The notes beneath the pieces are model-generated. The model was not told the origin of the DNA, made no database searches, and saw only the letters and a list, made by a program, of their open reading frames with translations. Positions 7,807 to 16,729 of a stretch of 64,000 nt of DNA are shown here, in pieces. This DNA comes from Bacteroidota bacterium (lineage in GTDB: Bacteria; Bacteroidota; Bacteroidia; Chitinophagales; JADIYW01). The position numbers and the translations under genes are program-made. Numbering within the stretch: position 1 is the stretch's first letter; every line of letters starts with the position of its first letter. The stretch is taken from positions 1 to 64,000 of the forward strand of contig JADIYW010000004.1 of NCBI GenBank assembly GCA_016705125.1. The letters run 5' to 3'.

Positions 7807-9063
7807 TTATCCCTTTGATCTAATTGCCTCCACAGGATCAAGGTTTGCTGCTTTAAGTGCTGGAACGATTCCCGAAAATACACCAATAATAATAGCCAAT
7901 ACAACTCCTATTATTGAATTGGAAGCCGTAAGTGCAAATACCATCCCACTTTGCTCTGTTAAAAAACCACATAAAAAATAAACTAACAATAAGCCAAGCG
8001 CACAACCTAAAATACAAAGTACGATAGATTCTATCAAAAACTCAATCAGAATATAAGATTTTCGTGCACCCATAGCCTTTTTGATTCCTATTATATTGGT
8101 TCGCTCTGATACGGATACATACATTATGTTTGCAATTCCAAACCCACCTACAATGGAAGCCAAAATACCAACAATCCAACCCACCACATTTAGCCCAGAA
8201 AAGATACCCTCAAAACTTTTTGAAATCAAACTAAGTTGATTTATAGCAAAGTCATCTCCCTGCTTAGGTCGCAGCGTACGTGCAGCACGCATAACCGAAA
8301 TAATTTCGCCTTTTAAGTCTTCGATAGTAACATTATCTTTTCCTTTTATTACTATCTGAGGATTTGACCTATCTGGATCTAAGTTTACCACTCGATTTAC
8401 AAAATTATAGGGCATTATTGCGTTCTTATCAAAACTAAAACCCATCAAATCGCCTCCTTCCTTTTTTAAAACCCCTACTACTTCCACTTTTCTATCTAAA
8501 ATTGTAATTGTTCTTCCAATTGGATTGAAATCCTCATCAAATAATTCTGCAGCAATTTCACCACCCAATACAACTACAGGCAAACCACTTTCACTTTCTG
8601 ATGGTGTAAAGTATCTTCCTTGTACCACCTTTAAACCAAATGCGTCATTATATTGATGTGTAACCCCTAAGGCATAAATGTTTGTTACTTTTTTTGCTAA
8701 AAATTTTAATTCTGCATCTTGAATTCCAACTGCAAATGAAACGGCATCGGCTTTCTCTAATCGCTTACTTAGCAATCTTGTGTCTTTTAAACTAGCATTT
8801 GGTCTTTTTACATATTGCCACCAAGGATATTCTCCAAAATCAAAACTCCAAGGCCATTTCTCCACAAAAACTAAATTATTGCCCAAACTATTAATTGATC
8901 CGCTTATGTCATTTTTTAGGGAATCTACAGCAGTTAGAATTGAGATTATACTAAATATCCCTATGGTAATCCCCAAAAGAGAAAGAAAAGTTCTTAATTT
9001 ATTGGCTAGCAATTGCCCAAAAGACAAAACTAAATTTTCCTTAATAATTTTTAAAAAGACCAC
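7807..9063 (-). CDS. MacB/FtsX-like ABC transporter permease
   Basis: Inner-membrane permease of the MacB type. The N-terminal part has 'LANKLRTFLSLLGITIGI', the first membrane helix, followed by a large periplasmic MacB core domain and a C-terminal FtsX domain with three hydrophobic segments and 'ERTNIIGIKKAMGARK', a motif seen in this family. The start is a GTG at 9063; no ATG is available further in that would keep the first helix. No ATPase gene is adjacent; the ATPase at 12588-13301 is of the right class to partner with it. The truncated haemoglobin gene follows with one base between. Confidence 0.9.
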   Translation of the reverse strand: MVFLKIIKENLVLSFGQLLANKLRTFLSLLGITIGIFSIISILTAVDSLKNDISGSINSLGNNLVFVEKWPWSFDFGEYPWWQYVKRPNASLKDTRLLSKRLEKADAVSFAVGIQDAELKFLAKKVTNIYALGVTHQYNDAFGLKVVQGRYFTPSESESGLPVVVLGGEIAAELFDEDFNPIGRTITILDRKVEVVGVLKKEGGDLMGFSFDKNAIMPYNFVNRVVNLDPDRSNPQIVIKGKDNVTIEDLKGEIISVMRAARTLRPKQGDDFAINQLSLISKSFEGIFSGLNVVGWIVGILASIVGGFGIANIMYVSVSERTNIIGIKKAMGARKSYILIEFLIESIVLCILGCALGLLLVYFLCGFLTEQSGMVFALTASNSIIGVVLAIIIGVFSGIVPALKAANLDPVEAIRSKG

Positions 9064-9106
9064 GGTATAAATTTAGCAATAAGTTTTGGCTAAATATTTA
9101 ATGTGC

Positions 9107-9137
9107 TTTGAAATGTTGTTAATATATCCTAATTTTG
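9107..9137 (+). promoter_or_regulatory. Promoter of queA, perfect Bacteroidota consensus
   Basis: TTTG at 9107-9110, 19-nt spacer, TAATTTTG at 9130-9137. This matches the TTTG-N19-TAnnTTTG consensus exactly and lies 32 nt before the queA ATG. Confidence 0.8.
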
Positions 9138-9169
9138 CACCTCACCAATAATTAATTGTACCCGTAAGT

Positions 9170-10216
9170 ATGAAACTATCACAATTTGATTTTGAACTAC
9201 CAAAAGAAAGAATAGCCCTTTATCCATCTGAAAACAGAGATGAATGTCGTTTAATGGTTATTCACCGCAAGACTGGAAAGATTGAACACCGAAAATTTAA
9301 GGACATTTTAGATTATTTCGATGATGGTGATACCATGATTGTAAACAACACTAAAGTATTCGCAGCTAGATTATTTGGAACTAAGGAAAAAACTGGAGCT
9401 AAGATTGAAGTTTTTTTATTAAGAGAATTGAATAAAACACTTAAATTATGGGATGTTTTGGTTGATCCTGCTAGAAAAATTAGGGTTGGAAACAAACTAT
9501 ATTTTGGTGACGATGATTTAGTAGCCGAAGTGGTGGACAATACTACATCAAGAGGTAGAACTATTCGTTTTTTATTTGACGGAACAGACGAAGAATTTAG
9601 AGCTACATTGAGTAAATTGGGACAAACACCGCTTCCTAAATACATTAAGCGGGAGCCTGAAGAATCTGACAAAGACAGATATCAAACAATATATGCCAAA
9701 GAAGAAGGCGCAGTTGCAGCACCTACTGCAGGACTACATTTTAGTAGAGAGTTAATGAAAAGACTAGAAATAAAAGGTGTTGAATTTGCAGAAATAACGC
9801 TTCATATCGGCTTAGGAACTTTTAGGTCTATAGAAGTAGAGGATCTATCAAAACATAAAATGGATGCTGAATATTTCAGAATAGATGACAAAGCTGTTGA
9901 TTTGGTAAATAAATCTAAAGAGAAAGGAGGCAAAATTTGTGCTGTTGGAACTACTTCAATGCGTTCAATCGAGACAGCTGTTTCTGCAAAAAATAGACTT
10001 AAATCCATGGAAGGATGGACTAATACTTTTATACATCCTCCCTACGAATTTGCAATTGCCGATGCCTTAATTACCAATTTCCACTTACCAAAATCGAGTT
10101 TAATAATCATGATAGCCGCTTTTGCTGGTTATGACTTAACAATGGAAGCATACAATTTGGCCATAAAAGAAGAGTATAATTTCTATTCGTATGGCGATGC
10201 AATGTTGATTATTTAA
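9170..10216 (+). CDS. queA: S-adenosylmethionine:tRNA ribosyltransferase-isomerase QueA
   Basis: Transfers and isomerises the ribosyl group of SAM onto preQ1-tRNA to make epoxyqueuosine in the anticodon of Asn, Asp, His and Tyr tRNAs. The 348-residue length is normal. Motifs are 'FDFELPKERIALYP' at the start, 'VAAPTAGLHFS', 'ITLHIGLGTFRSIEVED', 'GTTSMRSIET' and 'TNFHLPKSSLIIMIAAFAG'. It has its own consensus promoter and ends in a bidirectional terminator. It is the partner in queuosine synthesis of queE at 46940. Confidence 0.97.
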   Translation: MKLSQFDFELPKERIALYPSENRDECRLMVIHRKTGKIEHRKFKDILDYFDDGDTMIVNNTKVFAARLFGTKEKTGAKIEVFLLRELNKTLKLWDVLVDPARKIRVGNKLYFGDDDLVAEVVDNTTSRGRTIRFLFDGTDEEFRATLSKLGQTPLPKYIKREPEESDKDRYQTIYAKEEGAVAAPTAGLHFSRELMKRLEIKGVEFAEITLHIGLGTFRSIEVEDLSKHKMDAEYFRIDDKAVDLVNKSKEKGGKICAVGTTSMRSIETAVSAKNRLKSMEGWTNTFIHPPYEFAIADALITNFHLPKSSLIIMIAAFAGYDLTMEAYNLAIKEEYNFYSYGDAMLII

Positions 10217-10236
10217 AAAATGCTAATGAATATAAA

Positions 10237-10268
10237 TAAAAAAAGGGGCAAATGCCCCTTTTTTTATT
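10237..10268. terminator. Bidirectional terminator between queA and DUF2795 gene
   Basis: Stem AAAAAAGGGGC / GCCCCTTTTTT with an AAAT loop, flanked by A and T runs on both sides, so it can stop transcripts from either direction. Confidence 0.88.
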
Positions 10269-10283
10269 TGTGTTCTATCGATA

Positions 10284-10505
10284 TTAATATTCGTCTTCAT
10301 TAAAAAGAAAATCATCCTTTGTAGGATAATCAGGCCAAATATCTTCTATCCCTTCATACAATTCTTCCTCATCTTCCAATTCTTGCAAATTTTCAATCAC
10401 TTCAATTGGTGAGCCATTTCTTATGGCAAAATCAATTAATTCATCTTTCGTGGAAGGCCAAGGGGCGTCTTCTAAATAAGAAGCAAGTTCAAGCGTCCAA
10501 TACAT
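10284..10505 (-). CDS. DUF2795 small acidic protein
   Basis: A 73-residue protein with the DUF2795 pattern: YLEDAPWPSTKDELIDFA followed by IEVIENLQELEDEE. It is strongly acidic and shares the 'W-P-x-x-x-x-E-L' core seen in the family. Bacteroidota commonly carry a single short copy. The biochemical role is unknown. The gene is monocistronic or the last of a short unit, ending at the terminator shared with queA. Confidence 0.85.
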   Translation of the reverse strand: MYWTLELASYLEDAPWPSTKDELIDFAIRNGSPIEVIENLQELEDEEELYEGIEDIWPDYPTKDDFLFNEDEY

Positions 10506-10576
10506 AATCTAAAAATATTTTAAAATCAACTTAAATAAGAAATCAAATATTATTCCACAAATTAGAAATCATAGAA

Positions 10577-11122
10577 TTACACATCTGCTTTCCAGGCTTT
10601 TTCTTCTATTTCATTCAATTTTGCTAAATAACGTGCGAATATAAAAAGAAAATCTGAAAGTCTATTCATATATTTAATTATTTTTAAATCGACCGCTTCT
10701 ATTTCAGAAAGTGTAACAATATTTCTTTCCCCTCTTCTACATATACACCTTGCTACATGACATTGGGCTACAGAAATGTGTCCGCCCGGTAAAATGAAAA
10801 ATTTTAGTGGTGGCAATTCCAAATCTAAGGTATCAATAGCTTTTTCAAGAGCTTCAATATACTCTCCTTTCATTTCTGGCAAAGGATAAGTATTTGTTGA
10901 ACCAGCCGCTAAGTGTGAGCCAATTATAAATAACTGATTTTGAATAGCATCAAAAAACGATTTCCATTTTTTGTCGCTTATATATTCTATTACTATCCCT
11001 AAATATGAATTCAATTCATCAACTGTCCCGTATGATTCAATTCTAATACTACCTTTAGAAATCCTTTCGCCACTTACCAATCCGGTAGAACCATTATCTC
11101 CTGTTTTTGTATAAATTTTCAT
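10577..11122 (-). CDS. PduO-type cob(I)alamin adenosyltransferase
   Basis: Adenosylates cob(I)alamin with ATP to form coenzyme B12. The N-terminal ATP-binding segment 'KIYTKTGDNGSTGLVSG' is complete. Other family features are 'ESYGTVDELNSYLG', 'FILPGG', 'RCICRRGER' and 'NRLSDFLFIFAR'. The 181-residue length is normal. Its presence suggests that the cell uses B12, for example for methylmalonyl-CoA mutase, although no such gene lies in the window. Confidence 0.95.
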   Translation of the reverse strand: MKIYTKTGDNGSTGLVSGERISKGSIRIESYGTVDELNSYLGIVIEYISDKKWKSFFDAIQNQLFIIGSHLAAGSTNTYPLPEMKGEYIEALEKAIDTLDLELPPLKFFILPGGHISVAQCHVARCICRRGERNIVTLSEIEAVDLKIIKYMNRLSDFLFIFARYLAKLNEIEEKAWKADV

Positions 11123-11202
11123 TTTTTATTTTTATTAAATTACCTCTTAGAACATAAAATTAATAATTTTTTATTAGACAAGGAATTTTAGACCTAAGAA
11201 AC

Positions 11203-11673
11203 TTATTCTTTGTAAACACCAAATCTTTTTTCTAATGCAATTTTTCTAAAGTCAAAAATCGCTTCCAATTGACCTTTAATGAATAAACTATTTGCAATTG
11301 CCCCTAAAAAACCAAATGGTGGCATATAGGTTACAATATCTGTCATCAAAACGCCACCTTTAATAGGCTCAATTTTATGTTGATGGTGCCACATCGCATA
11401 GGGCCCCACTCTTTGTTCATCTACAAAATATTCTAATTCTTTGACCTGAGTAATTTCAGTCATCCAATTGAGTTTAATCCCCAATAATGGTGTAATCTTA
11501 TAGGATATTATCATTCCTGGATACATCCTTTCAATTGGGGTTTTCGAAGTAATTATAAAGCCCATTTTCTGGGGTGTTATTTCTTTTAGATTTTCAGGTG
11601 AAGAAATAAAATTCCAAATTTCATTTGGGGAAACAGGTAGTTTTTGAGTATTAATTAATTGATAAAATGCCAT
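11203..11673 (-). CDS. SRPBCC (START-like) ligand-binding protein
   Basis: The sequence begins 'MAFYQLINTQKLPVSPNEIWNF' in pieces typical of polyketide-cyclase/START-like SRPBCC proteins (LPVSPNEIWNFISSPENL), followed by the 'GMIISYKI', 'WMTEITQV', 'DEQRVGPYAMWHHQH' and 'LMTDIVTYMPPFG' strands. Similar proteins bind hydrophobic ligands. It starts 5 nt after the SDR gene stop, so the two are co-transcribed. In other bacteria such SRPBCC and SDR genes often sit with photolyase/cryptochrome genes; none is present here. Confidence 0.82.
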   Translation of the reverse strand: MAFYQLINTQKLPVSPNEIWNFISSPENLKEITPQKMGFIITSKTPIERMYPGMIISYKITPLLGIKLNWMTEITQVKELEYFVDEQRVGPYAMWHHQHKIEPIKGGVLMTDIVTYMPPFGFLGAIANSLFIKGQLEAIFDFRKIALEKRFGVYKE

Positions 11674-11678
11674 ATTTA

Positions 11679-12377
11679 TTATGTTTTTAAAGTGGAAATC
11701 CCACCATCTACGTGAATAATTTGCCCTGTAATCCAGCTTGCTTTTGAAGAAACTAAAAACTCAACAATATTTGCAATATCGTCTGTTGTTCCTATCCTTT
11801 TTAGCGGATGCCTTTGTGCATTAGCCTCCTTTTTCTGCTCTGTATTCAATAAAGAAAATGCTAAGGGAGTATCTGTTAATGAGGGTGCTACACAATTAAC
11901 TCTTATTTTAGGCGCATATTCTGCAGCAAGGGCTCTTGTTAATCCCTCAATGGCGCCTTTTGAAGTAGACACTTGTGTATGAAATGATAAACCAACTTGA
12001 ACGGCAACTGTTGAAAATAAAACGATAGAACCAATTTCTGATTTTTTTAACCTTGAAATTACTGCTTGAATGGATTTAATTGCTCCCAAAACTTGTAATT
12101 TATAATCATTTAAAAAATCTTCTTCTTTTAGTCTTTCAAATGGTCGTAAGTTTATACTTCCTGGACAATAAATAAGGCCATCCAATTGATCGGGTAGAAA
12201 ATCTAATGAAAAATTATTGGCCAAAACATCTAAATGGAATAAATCAGATGGTTCATCCTCATTCGTATTTTGTGTTTTATTGTAAGTTCCAAAAACCTGA
12301 TGACCAGATTTCTTTAAAAATTCAGCTGTTTTTTTTCCAATTCCAGAAGAAGCACCAATTATAAGGTAGTTTGACAT
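11679..12377 (-). CDS. Short-chain dehydrogenase-like protein lacking the catalytic tyrosine
   Basis: Rossmann-fold SDR with the cofactor motif GASSGIGKK near the N-terminus and the late motif RVNCVAPSLTDTPLA. The active-site region reads 'STVAVQVG' and then HTQVSTSKGAIEG. In classical SDRs a tyrosine stands four residues before the lysine (YxxxK); here a valine is in that place. I recall a related subfamily near photolyase genes that has the same kind of replacement, so this may be a family trait and not decay. The start is placed at ATG 12377 (MSNYLIIGASS) instead of 12422, because the glycine motif then sits at the usual distance. Classical oxidoreductase activity is doubtful. Confidence 0.87.
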   Translation of the reverse strand: MSNYLIIGASSGIGKKTAEFLKKSGHQVFGTYNKTQNTNEDEPSDLFHLDVLANNFSLDFLPDQLDGLIYCPGSINLRPFERLKEEDFLNDYKLQVLGAIKSIQAVISRLKKSEIGSIVLFSTVAVQVGLSFHTQVSTSKGAIEGLTRALAAEYAPKIRVNCVAPSLTDTPLAFSLLNTEQKKEANAQRHPLKRIGTTDDIANIVEFLVSSKASWITGQIIHVDGGISTLKT

Positions 12378-12587
12378 CTTTAATTTACTGTTTTCAATTA
12401 TATTAACAATAACAGAATACAATGAATTAAGTTGTAAAACACAAGAATCGAAATTCGTTTTTTACTAAATTATTTTAAAAAAGGAAAAAGAATTAGTTTT
12501 CTGAAAGCACTTAAAGTTTAAATCAAAAAAGTCATTAATTTGGTAAAAACAAAAGATGAAATAGGAGATTTGAAAAGTTGTCCTATT

Positions 12588-13301
12588 CTAAGCAAGAACC
12601 ACTCTTCTAATTTCTGTGTTTATTGTATCCGTTTCAATTAATCCATCACGTAATCTCACAATCCTATGGGTATGTTGAGCAATATCTTCTTCATGCGTAA
12701 CCACCACCAAGGTATTTCCTCCCTCCTGAATTTTCTGAAAAAGTTCCATTATTTCATGTGAAGTTTTGGTATCCAAATTCCCCGTTGGCTCATCGGCTAA
12801 AATTAAGGATGGTTTATTGACTAATGCCCTAGCAATGGCGACCCTTTGTCTCTGACCACCAGAAAGTTCACTAGGTCGATGTTTCATCCTATCTAATAAA
12901 CCTACCGAACCGCAAGCTTCTACTGCCATTTCTAATCTTTCCTTTTTACCCAAACCTGCATAGATTAATGGCAATGCAACATTTTCAAGCGCTGTTAATC
13001 GAGGTATTAAATTAAATGTTTGAAAAACAAATCCAATTTCTTTATTTCTTACTGATGCCAATTCATTTTCTGACAATTTACTTACATCTCTATCTCTTAA
13101 AAAATAAGAGCCTGAAGTAGGAGTATCAAGACAACCAATTAGATTCATTAAGGTAGATTTACCGCTGCCAGATGGCCCCATTAATGCAACATACTCATTT
13201 TTCAAAATAGTCAAATCAATGCCTTTTAGAACATTAAGAATCTCGCTTCCCATTCTAAAATCCCTTTTTAACCCAATTATTTTTATAATTTCGGTATCCA
13301 T
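12588..13301 (-). CDS. ABC transporter ATP-binding protein, MacB/LolD class
   Basis: Cytoplasmic ATPase that would power a MacB/FtsX-type permease. Walker A is GPSGSGKST, the Q-loop is in FVFQTFNLIPRLT, the signature is LSGGQRQRVAIARAL and Walker B is LILADEPTGNLD, with the switch histidine in VVVTHEED. The 237-residue length is typical. It lies 11 nt after gatC in the same direction. No permease is beside it; the permease at 7807-9063 is a plausible but unproven partner. Confidence 0.93.
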   Translation of the reverse strand: MDTEIIKIIGLKRDFRMGSEILNVLKGIDLTILKNEYVALMGPSGSGKSTLMNLIGCLDTPTSGSYFLRDRDVSKLSENELASVRNKEIGFVFQTFNLIPRLTALENVALPLIYAGLGKKERLEMAVEACGSVGLLDRMKHRPSELSGGQRQRVAIARALVNKPSLILADEPTGNLDTKTSHEIMELFQKIQEGGNTLVVVTHEEDIAQHTHRIVRLRDGLIETDTINTEIRRVVLA

Positions 13302-13312
13302 TTTGGTTTTGA

Positions 13313-13606
13313 TTAAACTTTGTTTACAAATTTAGGCACCATAAAATAATCCTCGTTTTTTATTGGAGCATTTGAAAGGGCTTCTTCTTTAGTGATTAGC
13401 TGCTTTACCTCATCATTTCGCCAAACATTCACTTCCTCATTCACATAAATTAGTGGTTCAACACCATTAGTATCAATTGCATTTAATTGCTCCATGAAAT
13501 TAAGCATCTTTTCCAAGTCCTGCCTAATTTCCTCCTTTTGATCTGCTTTAAAACTAAGTTTTGATAATGTTGCAAGATTGTCTATCAATTCAATATCTAC
13601 TTTCAT
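13313..13606 (-). CDS. gatC: Asp/Glu-tRNA amidotransferase subunit GatC
   Basis: Small subunit of the GatCAB complex, which amidates misacylated Glu-tRNA(Gln) and/or Asp-tRNA(Asn). The 97-residue protein has the family features 'NLATLSKLSF', 'LEKMLNFMEQLNAIDT', GVEPL, 'RNDEV' and the C-terminal 'EDYFMVPKFV'. gatA and gatB are not in the window, which is common in Bacteroidota. The downstream neighbour is the ABC ATPase. Confidence 0.95.
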   Translation of the reverse strand: MKVDIELIDNLATLSKLSFKADQKEEIRQDLEKMLNFMEQLNAIDTNGVEPLIYVNEEVNVWRNDEVKQLITKEEALSNAPIKNEDYFMVPKFVNKV

Positions 13607-13883
13607 CGTTCAAAAATATTCATTTTTTATAAATCTTTATGTTAAATACTGTTGTAAATATAAAATTTAGAAAATGTAGTGATGAAAGAATTAAATAATA
13701 AAGTAATTAAGCAATTAAATAATGTAAAAATTATTGATAACAATTTAAATATTTGGTTAAAATTTGCGAATAAAACATTATAAAAAAAATGAATCTATAA
13801 TCCTTTTTACAAAATTACTTATTTCGACCCTAATTTCCCTTTTTTCAATTGGTAATAAACATCCTTTTTATTATTTTCGCACA

Positions 13884-14885
13884 ATGGAAAAAGTGTTAAG
13901 TGGAATAAGACCAACGGGATATTTGCATTTGGGGAATTATTTTGGAGCTGTGAAAAATTTTTTGGCACTTCAAGATAACCATGAATGTTTTTTCTTTGTA
14001 GCCAATTTACATGCACTTACTACTCATCCCGACCCTCTATCATTATCTTCTAGTGTAAAAAGTGTTTTGGCAGAATATTTGGCATGTGGGCTTGATCCAG
14101 AGAAATCGACCATTTATATTCAAAGTGACGTGCCTGAAATAAGTGAATTGTATACCTTATTAAACTCATTAGCATATAAAGGTGAACTTGAGAAATGTAC
14201 TTCATTTAAAGAAAAAATAAGAAAACATGAAGAAAATATAAATGCTGGATTGCTCACTTATCCGGTATTAATGGCTGCAGACATTTTGATTCATAGAGCA
14301 CACAAAGTTCCCGTAGGAAAGGACCAGGAACAGCACCTAGAGATGACGAGAAATTTTGCAGTGAGGTTTAATCATAGATATGGCGTAGATTTTTTTCCAG
14401 AACCCCAAGCATTTAATTTTTCTCAACAGCTTGTAAAAGTTCCTGGATTAGATGGCTCTGGAAAAATGGGAAAATCTGAAGCGGAAGGCAATGCTTTATT
14501 TTTAAGAGAATCGAATGAAAGCATTATAAATAAAATTAAAAAAGCTAAAACTGCGCCTAGCCCTACAGAGCCAAATTCGGTAAAACCAATTGAGATTGAA
14601 AATCTATTTATGTTAATGGGATTGGTTTCAAGCAAAGAGACCATTCAATATTTTGAAGACAAATACAATGATTGTTCGATCCAATATGGTCCTTTAAAAA
14701 TGCAACTTGCAGAAGATATTGTTAAATTTGCCTTGCCAATTAAAGAAAAGATTGTAGATTTAGAAAAAAATACTGATTTATTGGGGAAAATCGCAAAATT
14801 AGGTGCTGAAAAGGCACGTGAAAGCGCAAATGAAACAATAAAAGGAGTAAAAAATTTAATGGGTTTAAAAAGTATTTGGCTTTAA
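13884..14885 (+). CDS. trpS: Tryptophanyl-tRNA synthetase
   Basis: Class I synthetase that charges tRNA(Trp). The HIGH-type motif is GYLHLGNYFG near the N-terminus and the KMSKS-type motif is GSGKMGKSEAEGN. The frame is open back to 13764, but the 40 extra residues are unlike the family; ATG 13884 (MEKVLSGIRPTG) gives 333 residues, the normal length. A near-consensus -7 box (TATTTTCG) ends a few bases before this ATG, which supports the shorter start. The deoxynucleoside kinase gene follows after 9 nt. Confidence 0.97.
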   Translation: MEKVLSGIRPTGYLHLGNYFGAVKNFLALQDNHECFFFVANLHALTTHPDPLSLSSSVKSVLAEYLACGLDPEKSTIYIQSDVPEISELYTLLNSLAYKGELEKCTSFKEKIRKHEENINAGLLTYPVLMAADILIHRAHKVPVGKDQEQHLEMTRNFAVRFNHRYGVDFFPEPQAFNFSQQLVKVPGLDGSGKMGKSEAEGNALFLRESNESIINKIKKAKTAPSPTEPNSVKPIEIENLFMLMGLVSSKETIQYFEDKYNDCSIQYGPLKMQLAEDIVKFALPIKEKIVDLEKNTDLLGKIAKLGAEKARESANETIKGVKNLMGLKSIWL

Positions 14886-14894
14886 TTATTTTAT

Positions 14895-15533
14895 ATGATA
14901 AAGAAAGGAAAAACCATAAAACATATTGCTGTTGCTGGTAACATAGGCTCTGGGAAATCGACACTTACTGAAATGCTAGCCAAACATTACGGTTGGGAAC
15001 CTAGATATGAGGATGTTGAAAACAACCCTTATTTAAATGATTTTTATGCAGATATGCCGAGATGGTCATTTAGTTTACAGGTATATTTCCTTAATAGCAG
15101 GTTGCAACAAATTGTTGAAATACAACAAGGCGATAAAACGGTTATTCAGGACCGTACTATTTATGAGGATGCACACATCTTTGCCCCTAACTTACATGAA
15201 CTAGGGTTGATGTCAAAAAGGGATTTTGAGAATTATATCAATTTGTTTAGAACTATTTGCAGACAAATTAGTCCTCCTGATTTATTGATTTTCCTCAACT
15301 CTTCCCTTTCTACATTAGTAGAACAAATTGAAAAAAGAGGCAGACCCTATGAAGACAATATCCGACTCGATTATTTAAAGCAATTGAATCAATACTATAA
15401 TAATTGGATTGAAAATTATAAAGATGGTCCTCTTTTAATTATTAACGTTGATGAACTAAAATTTGCAGACAATCAAGAAGATTTTAGCGAGGTAATAAGC
15501 AAAATAGATGCTGAATTATTTGGTTTGTTTTAA
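14895..15533 (+). CDS. Deoxynucleoside kinase
   Basis: Phosphorylates deoxynucleosides for salvage into dNTPs. P-loop GNIGSGKST is near the N-terminus, followed by the substrate-site residues 'EDVENNPYLNDFY' and the DRT-type motif QDRTIYEDAHIF. The lid region 'KRGRPYED' follows. The 212-residue length matches the bacterial dGK/dAK-like family. It is probably co-transcribed with trpS. Whether it prefers purine or pyrimidine nucleosides cannot be told. Confidence 0.93.
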   Translation: MIKKGKTIKHIAVAGNIGSGKSTLTEMLAKHYGWEPRYEDVENNPYLNDFYADMPRWSFSLQVYFLNSRLQQIVEIQQGDKTVIQDRTIYEDAHIFAPNLHELGLMSKRDFENYINLFRTICRQISPPDLLIFLNSSLSTLVEQIEKRGRPYEDNIRLDYLKQLNQYYNNWIENYKDGPLLIINVDELKFADNQEDFSEVISKIDAELFGLF

Positions 15534-15541
15534 AAAAACTT

Positions 15542-16573
15542 TTATTGCTTTATATATTTACCATTTTTATAAAGGTAAACACCAGCATTTTCAAACCATT
15601 TCTTTTTTCGTATTTCACTAGCTACACTTTTAGCTTCATTTATATCCGAAAAATCACCTAATCGCACTAGAGTTATTCCTAAATCATTCGTTTCAGAAAT
15701 TAATTCACCATATACCTTAAACTCATTCAATACTGACCAGTCTGGTGTTTTAAATCCTCCCAATGTAATTCTAAAAACGTTATTTGCATTTACATTGGAA
15801 GAGGGAACTATCGGTTTTACAGGATTTGTATTTACTGACTCTTTTGGTGTTGGATTATTACTAATCGGTTGATTCACAATAACTGGATCCTTAACCAATG
15901 GCACTGGATTAGTAGATACTATTGCATTATTAGTTCCAACTGGACCCAAAATTTGACTGATTTTAATATAAGTTAGTCCTCCATTAGATATGTATCGCAA
16001 TCGGTTATTTGCATCAATAACTGGGAAAGTTTCATTAAATTTAGTATTTATTGCAGGTCCCAAATTCTTAGGTTCGCTCCATTTTCCATTTATATTATCT
16101 GCATAATATATATCTGTTCCACCCAAACTACCCGGCATATCAGCTATAAAGAACAATCTATTTCCATCGGTCGTTAGACTTGGATGCCCTACTTGGTATG
16201 GCGAAACACCTTGTGCCCCTTCAACAAACCTTACCCATTTTTTGTTCATCCAATAAGATTTTAACACTTCGTACATCAAAATCTCTTCTACACTTTTTTG
16301 TTTTGAGGTTTGCAACACCAAACCATCAGTAACGGGAACACCTTGGGTAAATAAAGTAACAAGAAATAAATTAGTTGGATCGACGTCTAAAAATAAATTT
16401 TTTTCGGTTTTATAAACAACCTCATCCTCATAAATGACCTTTTTATTGCCATCTTCATCTATATAGTTAATTTGTTTAACCGAGTCGGAGGACAAACTAA
16501 AATTGGCTTTAACACCAATAAAATAAATAAAAAACAACAAAAAACTACTAACTATTCTCATTTTACTAACCAT
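15542..16573 (-). CDS. Exported PD40/SPOR-domain protein
   Basis: The N-terminus is a signal peptide (two possible ATGs, 16573 and 16561; both keep it). The middle has PD40/WD40-like beta-propeller motifs: 'HPSLTTDGNRLFFIADM', 'GGTDIYYAD' and 'WSEPKNLGPAINT'. A low-complexity Asn/Pro/Val linker follows, and the last 75 or so residues resemble a SPOR domain ('FRITLGGFK', 'VRLGDFSDINEAKSVASEIRK'). SPOR domains bind denuded peptidoglycan, so a periplasmic envelope role is likely. It converges on the deoxynucleoside kinase gene with 8 nt between. Confidence 0.8.
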   Translation of the reverse strand: MVSKMRIVSSFLLFFIYFIGVKANFSLSSDSVKQINYIDEDGNKKVIYEDEVVYKTEKNLFLDVDPTNLFLVTLFTQGVPVTDGLVLQTSKQKSVEEILMYEVLKSYWMNKKWVRFVEGAQGVSPYQVGHPSLTTDGNRLFFIADMPGSLGGTDIYYADNINGKWSEPKNLGPAINTKFNETFPVIDANNRLRYISNGGLTYIKISQILGPVGTNNAIVSTNPVPLVKDPVIVNQPISNNPTPKESVNTNPVKPIVPSSNVNANNVFRITLGGFKTPDWSVLNEFKVYGELISETNDLGITLVRLGDFSDINEAKSVASEIRKKKWFENAGVYLYKNGKYIKQ

Positions 16574-16729
16574 TTCCTTAACCTATCAAAGGTATATTTA
16601 AACACAAATTTACCACAGAAAAGTTTAAAACAAAAACCATACCGTGTGGATAACTCTAATAAAAATTAAAAATTAATAACAATAATTAAAAACTTTCAAA
16701 AAAGATATTAATTTTAACCTAACCAATCA

